A stretch of 8,336 nucleotides of DNA from Bacillota bacterium. Its GTDB lineage: Bacteria > Bacillota > Clostridia > Saccharofermentanales > Fastidiosipilaceae. A model generated the notes under the pieces. The model did not search any database, was not told the origin of the DNA, and saw only the letters and a program-made list of their open reading frames with translations. The stretch is from contig JAEZYR010000099.1 in NCBI GenBank assembly GCA_023442635.1, forward strand, positions 1 to 8,336, read 5' to 3'. Made by a program: the position numbers and the translations under genes. Within the stretch, counting starts at the first letter, position 1; each line of letters begins with the position of its first letter. Of this stretch, positions 1 to 5,332 are shown in pieces.

Positions 1-195
1 ATTTTGGTGGGCGATCAGTTATTTACCGATATGTGGGCAGCACGCCGCGCAGGCATCTTTGCCTTAGCGGTTGACCCCATAAGTCTTGATGAACCTTTTT
101 ATATACGAATGAAGCGATTTCTAGAGCGCGTTTTGACGAAAGGCCTGCCGACTCGTTATTATGATGAATTGCCAAGAGTTCGCATGGACGAGTAA
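1..195 (+). CDS. YqeG-family HAD phosphatase, 3' end only
   Basis: This is the C-terminal 64 residues of a protein whose start lies upstream of the window; the reading frame is open from base 1 to the TAA at 193-195. The visible part begins with the HAD motif IV segment VGDQLFTD (residues 3-10 of the fragment), which carries the acidic residues that hold Mg2+ in HAD-superfamily phosphatases. VGDQ(L/I)xTD followed by a conserved ARRAGI-like stretch and a basic tail is typical of the YqeG group of small Gram-positive HAD IIIA phosphatases. The physiological substrate of that group is not something I can state. The nucleophile motif is outside the window, so activity cannot be judged. The gene ends 47 nt before efp, and its last codons overlap a probable efp promoter. 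Family call fairly sure; function uncertain. Confidence 0.8.
   Translation: MLVGDQLFTDMWAARRAGIFALAVDPISLDEPFYIRMKRFLERVLTKGLPTRYYDELPRVRMDE
133..162 (+). promoter_or_regulatory. Candidate sigma-A promoter for efp
   Basis: TTGACG at 133-138 matches the -35 consensus at 5 of 6 positions. TATTAT at 157-162 matches the -10 consensus at 5 of 6, and the spacer is 18 bp. Transcription would start near 169 and leave a leader of about 75 nt before the efp ATG. The boxes lie inside the last codons of the upstream phosphatase gene, so coding constraint could have produced them by chance. It is still the best sigma-A-like pair I found in the window. Confidence 0.4.
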
Positions 196-242
196 AATAG
201 GCCAAAAGTCAAAGACTAAATGAGCCCAAATGAGGAGGCACA

Positions 243-800
243 ATGATTTCAGCAGGCGATTTTCGCAATGGTGTAACTTTTGAGATGGATGGCGATGTCT
301 ATCAGGTTATTGAGTTTCAGCACGTCAAGCCTGGCAAAGGCGCTGCGTTTGTCCGTACCAAGTATCGCAACGTAAGGACTGGCGCCACGACTGAGCGCTC
401 TTTCAACCCTAACGATAAGTACGAAGAAGCTCGCCTGGAACGCAGAGATATGTCCTATCTCTACAACGATGGCAACCTTTATTACTTCATGGATACGGAA
501 ACCTATGAGCAGTTGCCTTTTACGGAGGCCACGATTGGCGATAATCTCCGCTTCTTGAAAGAGAATATGGTCTGCAAAGTTGTCAGCTACAAGGGCACGG
601 TTTTTAGTGTTGAGTTGCCTCTGTTTGTTGAGCTGCAGATCACCAACACCGAGCCTGGCGTTCGCGGCGACACCGCTCAAAACGCGACCAAGGCTGCTGT
701 CCTCGAAACGGGCGCAACGATCAAAGTTCCGCTTTTTGTGAATGAGGGCGAAGTGGTTCGTATCGACACGCGTACAGGGGAGTACATGGAACGCGTCTAA
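243..800 (+). CDS. efp: Translation elongation factor P
   Basis: EF-P binds the ribosome next to the P-site tRNA and relieves stalling on consecutive proline codons. The 185-residue length equals that of the Bacillus subtilis protein. The N-terminal KOW-like domain (about 1-62) contains the tip loop HVKPGKGAAFVR at 27-38, with K32 at the position modified post-translationally in other bacteria. Two OB-type domains follow, with YEQLPF, ENM, ELP, TEPGVRGDT and a C-terminal FVNEGE stretch all conserved. A strong AGGAGG at 233-238 sits 4 nt before the ATG and fixes the start. The KPGKGAAF loop resembles the B. subtilis form, whose lysine receives a 5-aminopentanol group. That this protein is modified the same way is inference, and no modification gene is visible here. 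A probable promoter upstream and a hairpin downstream suggest that efp can be transcribed on its own. Confidence 0.97.
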   Translation: MISAGDFRNGVTFEMDGDVYQVIEFQHVKPGKGAAFVRTKYRNVRTGATTERSFNPNDKYEEARLERRDMSYLYNDGNLYYFMDTETYEQLPFTEATIGDNLRFLKENMVCKVVSYKGTVFSVELPLFVELQITNTEPGVRGDTAQNATKAAVLETGATIKVPLFVNEGEVVRIDTRTGEYMERV

Positions 801-824
801 TCATTGGCATATGGAACTAGACGG

Positions 825-865
825 GCGACTTGAGCTCTTGGGCCCAGGTCGCTTGTTGTATATTT
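825..865 (+). terminator. Hairpin with T-rich tail after efp (possible intrinsic terminator or attenuator)
   Basis: The arm GCGACTTG at 825-832 pairs with CAGGTCGC at 845-852: eight pairs including one G-U. An A/C mismatch (833/844) and two further G-C pairs (834-843, 835-842) close a six-base loop. The 3' arm is followed by TTGTTGTATATTT (853-865), which is rich in T but interrupted. It lies 24 nt after the efp stop and just before the Shine-Dalgarno site of the Asp23 gene. The broken T-run suggests partial rather than complete termination, so read-through into the operon is possible. Confidence 0.45.
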
Positions 866-875
866 AGAGGTGCAT

Positions 876-1304
876 ATGGCAGAACACGCACAAGGATCTT
901 TGCGCGGTCGACGCACGATGTCACAAGCCTTTATTGCCCAATATGCCGCCGAGGCAGCCATGCAAACAGCAGGTGTCGCCAGACTTGAGGCAGGAGGCGC
1001 CGCTATCATCAAGGCAGCCTTTGGCTACGAGCACGAAGGTTCGGGCGTGCAGGTTATTTTCCGCGAAGGCAGTGAAGATATGGTTCACATCACGGTCTAT
1101 CCAGTTGTTTATTTTGGGGAAGTTCTGCCAGAAGTTGCTTGGATGATCCAAGAGCATGTGAAGGCTGATGTCGAAACCTACACCGGTTTGACAGTTGAAT
1201 CCGTCGATGTCCACGTCAGAGATGTGATTACGCGTGACCAGCATAAAAAAGCCTTTGAAGCGCAACAGGAAGATGCTCAAGCATTGATCGTGGAGCAAAG
1301 GTAA
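876..1304 (+). CDS. Asp23/Gls24 family envelope stress protein
   Basis: This 142-residue protein belongs to the Asp23/Gls24 (DUF322) family. In Staphylococcus such a protein is tethered to the membrane by AmaP and is linked to cell-wall stress. YqhY, the Bacillus relative encoded near nusB, has been linked genetically to fatty-acid synthesis. The core spans about 17-118 and ends in the family signature YTGLTVESVDVHV (102-114). It is followed by a short charged, helical tail. There is no signal peptide or membrane helix, so the protein is expected in the cytoplasm or at the inner membrane face. I chose the ATG at 876 because AGAGG (866-870) sits 5 nt upstream. The in-frame GTG at 870 would overlap that site. 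The amaP-like gene follows after 12 nt. The family is clear; the exact role in this organism is not. Confidence 0.9.
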   Translation: MAEHAQGSLRGRRTMSQAFIAQYAAEAAMQTAGVARLEAGGAAIIKAAFGYEHEGSGVQVIFREGSEDMVHITVYPVVYFGEVLPEVAWMIQEHVKADVETYTGLTVESVDVHVRDVITRDQHKKAFEAQQEDAQALIVEQR

Positions 1305-1316
1305 GGGGAGATTGCT

Positions 1317-1880
1317 ATGCGAAAACTAGCTCAAGCCGGCTTGATTTTATCAACCGCTATCTTTGCGGCTTTAATGTGTTTCTTAGCGGTCGATCTCTTG
1401 TTTCCTGGCCATGCGTGGTGGCTTCCTCAAATTTATACTTTTTTGGCTAGCCATCTAGGGGGGCGTGTGCTGCTTTTTGTCCTTATAGCTTGGGGACTGA
1501 GCATGGCAATTATGGTGTTCTTCTACGCCTTGCTTAGCAGCCATTTTCGACAGCTACAAGTTAAGCGCAATGATCTAGGGCAAATTCGAATTGCCTCGGA
1601 GGCCTTGGAGAATATCGCGCTCAATGCTGCGCGAGCAGCTCAAGCTGGAGTCAAACATGCGAAGGCCAGGGTGCAAGAAACGCGCTCGGGAGCGCTGGAT
1701 GTTAAGTTGTTGGCTGTCTTGTTTTTGGATGTCGAGATTCCTTCACAAATGGCTCGCATTCAAGATCGGATTAAAAAAGATCTGGAGCGCTATACAGGTC
1801 TATCTGTGGCAAGTGTCGAGGTGAGGGTGAGCAGTGTGGAGCGACTGAGCTCCAATGTCGAAAGTGGACTAGGTCGCTAA
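1317..1880 (+). CDS. amaP: AmaP-like membrane anchor with Asp23-like C-terminal domain
   Basis: The 187-residue protein starts with two hydrophobic helices (about residues 8-29 and 50-74) joined by a short loop containing HAWWLP. A cytoplasmic Asp23-like domain covers about 88-175. That domain ends in YTGLSVASVEVRV (159-171), nearly the same motif as the end of the neighbouring Asp23 protein. This is the AmaP architecture: in staphylococci AmaP holds Asp23 at the membrane through such a domain. The physical link to the gene just upstream and the DUF2273 gene just downstream supports the same role. AAGGGGAG at 1303-1310 lies 6 nt before the ATG. The start of the DUF2273 gene follows after 7 nt, so the two are probably translated together. 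The interaction with the upstream Asp23 protein is inferred, not shown. Confidence 0.85.
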   Translation: MRKLAQAGLILSTAIFAALMCFLAVDLLFPGHAWWLPQIYTFLASHLGGRVLLFVLIAWGLSMAIMVFFYALLSSHFRQLQVKRNDLGQIRIASEALENIALNAARAAQAGVKHAKARVQETRSGALDVKLLAVLFLDVEIPSQMARIQDRIKKDLERYTGLSVASVEVRVSSVERLSSNVESGLGR

Positions 1881-1887
1881 GGTTTGT

Positions 1888-2124
1888 ATGAAGCAGTTTT
1901 TAGAACCGATTATCCATTTTTTGCGAGGTCGCAATGCGGGCGTCGTGGGTCTGCTGTCGGGGCTCAGCTTGGGTCTCTCCTTGGTTATTTTTGGTCTTGG
2001 CCGAACGATCTTCATCCTTTTGCTGGGGCTTGTGGGCTATGCAATAGGAACACGCTTTTTTGCTGATGCCGAAACTTTTCGCCATATCCTGGACCGCCTC
2101 TTTCCACCTGGAAGATTTCGCTAA
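1888..2124 (+). CDS. DUF2273 small integral membrane protein
   Basis: A 78-residue protein. It has a short basic N-terminus, then two adjoining hydrophobic segments (about 17-37 and 39-56) with glycine-rich spacing, and a charged C-terminal tail ending PPGRFR. This matches the DUF2273 family, which regularly accompanies asp23 and amaP genes in Gram-positive bacteria. No enzymatic motif is visible, and its molecular function is unknown; a structural or partner role in an Asp23 membrane complex is inference from context. TAAGG at 1878-1882, overlapping the stop of the previous gene, serves as ribosome site 5 nt before the ATG. An alternative start at 1884 lies in another frame and gives a 60-residue product with no family character, so I discard it. 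The stop codon overlaps the AAGGAG site of nusB. Confidence 0.82.
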   Translation: MKQFLEPIIHFLRGRNAGVVGLLSGLSLGLSLVIFGLGRTIFILLLGLVGYAIGTRFFADAETFRHILDRLFPPGRFR

Positions 2125-2138
2125 GGAGTTAAAGTTAT

Positions 2139-2756
2139 ATGAGTCGTCGACGAGCTAGAGAGAGAGCTTTGCAATTGCTTTTTCAGTTGGATAGTCGGCC
2201 AGCTGAGATTGACTGGCAGATCGAGGATTTTTGCCAGGCTGAACAGGCGGGCATGCACGTGAGTGAGAGCTTGCCAGAAGTCCAGGAAGCAGACGCCAAG
2301 GTGGGAGACATTTTGACGGCTGAAGACATGCAATGGCTGGAGGCTGTGGTTCGATATACCTGGGCAGAACGGCTGAACTTGGATCAGCTCATTCAAGCCC
2401 GTCTGCACGGTTGGCGTCTCGAACGGCTACCTCGTGTCGAGCGAGCCATTTTGCGTCTTTCTTTGGCGGAACTCCATATGCGTGAAAGTCCTGACAATAC
2501 GATTGTTATGGAGGCTGTTTTGTTGGCTAGACGTTATGCCAGCGAGGAAGCGAGACGATATATCAATGCCGTTTTGGGCACCTACTTGCGAAGTGTAGGT
2601 CGAGGAACGAAAGAGGCGCCGCAAACGGAAGTTCCACAACAGGGCGAAACATCTGCGGACTTGCCTTCTGATACCGCTGCAGATATGAAGGAAGATGAAT
2701 CTTCTAGCGATTCGGATTCCCCAATAGGCTTATCGAGTCAACAGGGCTTGTCCTAA
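2139..2756 (+). CDS. nusB: Transcription antitermination factor NusB with acidic C-terminal tail
   Basis: NusB binds boxA RNA together with S10 (NusE) and promotes antitermination on rRNA operons. The N-terminal MSRRRARERALQLLFQLD holds the arginine-rich RNA-binding helix and the ARExALQ(L)LFQ(L)D signature. The C-terminal core has LPRVERAILRLSLAEL (97-112) and AVLLARRYASEEARRYINAVLG (126-147), equivalent to the conserved DRAILR and NEAVxLAKxF...VNGVL stretches. At 205 residues it is longer than the usual 130-150. There is a longer, charged linker at about 34-62, and a 52-residue Ser/Asp/Glu/Gln-rich tail from about residue 154 (bases 2598-2753) that looks disordered. AAGGAG at 2123-2128 lies 10 nt before the ATG. 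The stop overlaps the xseA start by one base (TAATG), implying translational coupling. The core call is secure; the tail has no recognised function. Confidence 0.95.
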   Translation: MSRRRARERALQLLFQLDSRPAEIDWQIEDFCQAEQAGMHVSESLPEVQEADAKVGDILTAEDMQWLEAVVRYTWAERLNLDQLIQARLHGWRLERLPRVERAILRLSLAELHMRESPDNTIVMEAVLLARRYASEEARRYINAVLGTYLRSVGRGTKEAPQTEVPQQGETSADLPSDTAADMKEDESSSDSDSPIGLSSQQGLS

Positions 2757-4042
2757 TGGCTGAACGGATTACGGTCTCTCGGCTGAATGACTATATGCGG
2801 CGTGTCATTCAGCAACTGCCTTCGCTTAGAGAGCTTGAAATCGTCGGTGAACTTAGTGGTGTCCGTTTATATGGTGGAACCTACTATTTCACCTTGAAGG
2901 ATAGTAAGGCCATGGTTCGCTGTGTTATGTATGCAGACCAGGCCAGACGATTGAATTTTGAGCCTAAAGACGGTCAGAGTGTGATCGTGCAGGCTTATGG
3001 AAGTTTCTATCCTCAGCGTGGTGACTTTCAACTGCAAGTCAGGAGCTTAGCTTTAGAGGGCTTAGGGGCTCTTTATCAGGCTTATCTTGATCTCAAGGAT
3101 AAACTCGAAAAAGAAGGTCTTTTTGCTCCCGAAAGAAAAAAGGAACTGCCTGTCTTGCCCAAGCGCATCGGGGTGGTAACCAGCGCAGAAGGTGCTGTGA
3201 TACGGGATATCATTCATGTTTTGCGCCGGCGCAATCCACACTTTGAACTCGTTTTGGCACCCGCTCGGGTCCAGGGTGAGAAGGCAGCTGTTTCGCTCAT
3301 CCGCAGCCTGCGTTTGCTTGACCAAGAGGCTGCTTGCGACGTCATCATCATAGGGCGTGGTGGTGGTTCTTTGGAAGACCTTTGGCCGTTCAATGATGAG
3401 GCCTTGGCGAGGGAGATAGCTGCGTGCCAAACGCCCGTTGTGTCTGCTGTTGGACACGAAACGGACTTCAGTATCTGTGACTGGGTGGCTGACAGACGAG
3501 CACCTACACCTTCGGCTGCAGCAGAAATTGTGATGCCAGTTTATGCAGAGCTCGTAGAAAGGCTCGACCAACAAGTCAGCATTTTGAAGCATGCGCTTGC
3601 AAGGCAGCTTGAACACCAAAAGCGCTACCTCAAACAACTCGTAGAGAGGCCAGCACTCCGAGATCCTTTGGGTTGGGTTAAGATACAGCAAGAGCGCTTG
3701 GAGCAGCTGCTAAAATACAGCGTCCTACGAGAACCTGAGCGCATTTATGGTCCAGTCCAACAGCGTCTAGATATGGCTCAGCAGGCCTTGTTTCAACCCG
3801 TGCAACAGCGCTTTCAGCGAGATACGCGTGTATTAGAGCGTTTGGCAGCGCAGCTAGACGCCCTGAGCCCTTTGCGCGTTTTGGGACGAGGTTATCAAAT
3901 GAGCTACGCTCAGGATGGGCATGTCATATCCTCTGTTCAACAGTTAGAGACAGGGCAGCAAATAAGGTTACATTTTGTCGATGGCACGGCAGAGGTTGAA
4001 GTTCTTGAGACAACAGCCTCTATCCAAGAGGAGAAAAAATAA
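2756..4042 (+). CDS. xseA: Exodeoxyribonuclease VII large subunit
   Basis: XseA is the catalytic subunit of exonuclease VII, which degrades single-stranded DNA in both directions to oligonucleotides. The 428 residues show the expected order. An N-terminal OB-fold covers about 1-100 (ITVSRLNDYMRR, GELSG, YYFTLKD). The catalytic domain covers about 125-320, with KRIGVVTSAEGAVIRDI (137-153), GRGGGSLEDLWPFNDE (200-215), GHETDF (233-238) and ADRRAPTPSAAAE (245-257). A long Gln/Arg-rich coiled coil (about 265-365) follows, then the conserved LSPLRVLGRGY box (370-380) and a small C-terminal beta region. All signature residues I would expect are present and the length is normal. The ATG overlaps the nusB stop; only a weak AGGG (2742-2745) lies upstream, so coupling with nusB probably drives translation. 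xseB starts one base after the stop. Confidence 0.97.
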   Translation: MAERITVSRLNDYMRRVIQQLPSLRELEIVGELSGVRLYGGTYYFTLKDSKAMVRCVMYADQARRLNFEPKDGQSVIVQAYGSFYPQRGDFQLQVRSLALEGLGALYQAYLDLKDKLEKEGLFAPERKKELPVLPKRIGVVTSAEGAVIRDIIHVLRRRNPHFELVLAPARVQGEKAAVSLIRSLRLLDQEAACDVIIIGRGGGSLEDLWPFNDEALAREIAACQTPVVSAVGHETDFSICDWVADRRAPTPSAAAEIVMPVYAELVERLDQQVSILKHALARQLEHQKRYLKQLVERPALRDPLGWVKIQQERLEQLLKYSVLREPERIYGPVQQRLDMAQQALFQPVQQRFQRDTRVLERLAAQLDALSPLRVLGRGYQMSYAQDGHVISSVQQLETGQQIRLHFVDGTAEVEVLETTASIQEEKK

Positions 4043-4043
4043 G

Positions 4044-4340
4044 ATGGATCAGCAGACGAGACTTACATCAGAATCTAGCTTCGCAGATGAGCCTGTTGCT
4101 AAGGCAGAACAGTCTATGCCTTACGAAGAAGCTATTCAAGAGCTCGAAAAAATCGTTCGGCAGCTCGAAAGTGGGCAGTTGACACTGGATCAATCCCTGA
4201 AGGCTTTCCAGCGAGGCACGGAACTGGCTAGCCTATGCAAAGCACGCCTGTCTGAAGTTGAGCAAAGCATCCAAAAGGTGGTCAGCCAACTCGGCGAAGA
4301 CCTAAAGACAGAGGCCTTGGGCGAAATGCCTGAAGCTTAA
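4044..4340 (+). CDS. xseB: Exodeoxyribonuclease VII small subunit
   Basis: XseB is the small helical subunit that decorates the XseA coiled coil and is needed for active exonuclease VII. The core at residues 26-80 has the family pattern: YEEAIQELEKIVRQLESG, then LTLDQSLKAFQRGTEL, then CKARLSEVEQSIQKV. Together these form the usual two-helix hairpin. With 98 residues it is longer than most members (roughly 60-85) because of a 25-residue polar N-terminal segment. I chose the ATG at 4044: AGAGGAG (4027-4033) lies 10 nt upstream and the start is one base after the xseA stop. An in-frame ATG at 3975 would lie inside xseA and add 23 unrelated basic residues. A shorter start at M25 would trim the extension, but I see no ribosome site for it. 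It is co-translated with xseA, matching the need for several small subunits per large one. Confidence 0.93.
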   Translation: MDQQTRLTSESSFADEPVAKAEQSMPYEEAIQELEKIVRQLESGQLTLDQSLKAFQRGTELASLCKARLSEVEQSIQKVVSQLGEDLKTEALGEMPEA

Positions 4341-4354
4341 ACGAGGTGCCCGAC

Positions 4355-5278
4355 ATGGCAAGCGAAGCAAGAAGCTGGATTTCTCAGCTTGATATTTCTG
4401 AGACCCAAAAGCTCACCTTGGAAAGACATCTCCAAGACATAGATAGAGCCTTGGTAGACAGCCTTGGATCGGCCGAAACTTATCCAGCCCTATGGATGCG
4501 TGAAGAGATGGCTTATGCTCTCGAAGGAGCTGGCAAACGCGTCAGACCTCTTTTGCTTTTATCTGTAGCTGACATGCTGGGGGCAAAACGAGATGAGCCT
4601 ATTTTGCTAGACTTTGCCCTGGCACTGGAATACATACATAACTACTCCCTTGTTCATGACGATTTACCTGCCATGGATAATGATGAGTGGCGTCGAGGAA
4701 GACTGACACTGCACCGAGCTTATGGTGAGGCAGACGCGATTTTGACAGGAGATGCCTTGCTCAACGAAGCTGTTTTACTAACTCTAAGACATATCGACCA
4801 AGTACCTGAGCAACAACACCTGTCTTGGGCTAAAGCCTGCAAGACCCTGTTTGAGGCGAGTGGTGCCAGAGGCATGATAGCTGGACAGTGCCTAGATCTA
4901 AGAGCAGCCGAAAGCAAAGCAGGCCAGCAGCAACTCGAGACAATTGAGCGCCTCAAAACAGCTTGTCTGATGGAAGCGGCCTGTCTCATACCCGCCCATT
5001 ATCTTGGGCAATCAGATTTGTGCTGCCGAGCTTTGCAGAACTTTGCTCGAAGCTTAGGCCTCGCTTTTCAAATTCAAGACGATATCTTAGATGCAGAGGC
5101 TGGCGAAAAAGAGGAAGGCCGCAATTTCGTGACGCTCTTAGGCCTCGCTGGTGCCAAAAAACGTTTTCAGGACGAAGCTGACAAGATACAGCAGTCCCTG
5201 CAGCAACTACAGGATATGGGTTTTGATACGGCTGTATTATTGGCCTTGTGGCGAGCGCTAGCTCAGCGAGCCTACTGA
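4355..5278 (+). CDS. ispA: Polyprenyl synthetase, probable farnesyl diphosphate synthase
   Basis: This enzyme condenses IPP with allylic diphosphates, probably giving farnesyl diphosphate for undecaprenyl-lipid and quinone synthesis. The 307 residues contain GKRVRPLL (60-67), EYIHNYSLVHDD with the first Asp-rich motif DDLPAMDND (102-110), RRGR (113-116), GMIAGQCLDL (173-182), KT (201-202) and the second Asp-rich motif QDDILD (241-246). The DDxxxxD form of the first motif and a Tyr five residues before it (Y97) fit bacterial short-chain (FPP) synthases. One oddity is that the stretch after DDILD runs AEAGEKEEGRNFV straight into TLLG. It lacks the usual LGKxxGxD and K-(S/T)-T-Y elements and is about 11 residues shorter than in E. 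coli IspA as I recall it. The ATG at 4355 is preferred (GAGG at 4343-4346, 8 nt away) over the GTG at 4346. It lies 14 nt after xseB and 54 nt before dxs. Confidence 0.92.
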   Translation: MASEARSWISQLDISETQKLTLERHLQDIDRALVDSLGSAETYPALWMREEMAYALEGAGKRVRPLLLLSVADMLGAKRDEPILLDFALALEYIHNYSLVHDDLPAMDNDEWRRGRLTLHRAYGEADAILTGDALLNEAVLLTLRHIDQVPEQQHLSWAKACKTLFEASGARGMIAGQCLDLRAAESKAGQQQLETIERLKTACLMEAACLIPAHYLGQSDLCCRALQNFARSLGLAFQIQDDILDAEAGEKEEGRNFVTLLGLAGAKKRFQDEADKIQQSLQQLQDMGFDTAVLLALWRALAQRAY

Positions 5279-5283
5279 AGATG

Positions 5284-5300
5284 GTGTAGAGTATCTACGC
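5284..5300 (+). other. Small hairpin between ispA and dxs
   Basis: GTAGA (5286-5290) and TCTAC (5294-5298) are perfect inverted arms around a three-base loop. A G-U and a G-C pair outside them extend the stem to seven pairs. No T-run follows, so it is not an intrinsic terminator. It sits in the widest gap inside the operon and could mark an RNA-processing or stability site, but a stem this short can arise by chance. Confidence 0.25.
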
Positions 5301-5332
5301 AAAAGATGATCTTGCGAGAAGGGGGAGGGCTG

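Noticed and set aside
71..105. TTGACC (71-76) with TATATA (100-105) as a promoter
   Set aside because: The spacing is 23 bp, too long for sigma-A recognition; the pair at 133-162 is far better.
249..680. 143-codon minus-strand open frame opposite efp
   Set aside because: It covers the highly conserved efp coding sequence and its translation has no family character.
856..864. TATATT at 859-864 as a -10 box for the Asp23 operon
   Set aside because: The only upstream TTG-containing hexamers are at unsuitable spacing (15 or 23 bp), and transcription would start on the ribosome site. The T-rich run is better read as the tail of the hairpin.
870..875. GTG at 870 as the start of the Asp23 gene
   Set aside because: It would overlap the only ribosome site (AGAGG, 866-870); the ATG at 876 has proper 5-nt spacing.
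3062..3691. 209-codon open frame on the minus strand within xseA
   Set aside because: It lies wholly opposite the conserved catalytic region of xseA, shows no recognisable domain, and has no ribosome site or independent context. It is best explained as a shadow of xseA codon usage.
4742..4770. Perfect TTGACA at 4742-4747 inside the prenyl synthase gene (others at 4179-4184 and 6443-6448)
   Set aside because: None has a -10-like hexamer 16-18 bp downstream; all encode ordinary conserved or variable protein positions.
5306..5332. ATG at 5306 as the dxs start
   Set aside because: No Shine-Dalgarno sequence precedes it, while the ATG at 5333 follows a long purine-rich GGGGGAGGG tract; the extra residues match nothing in the family.
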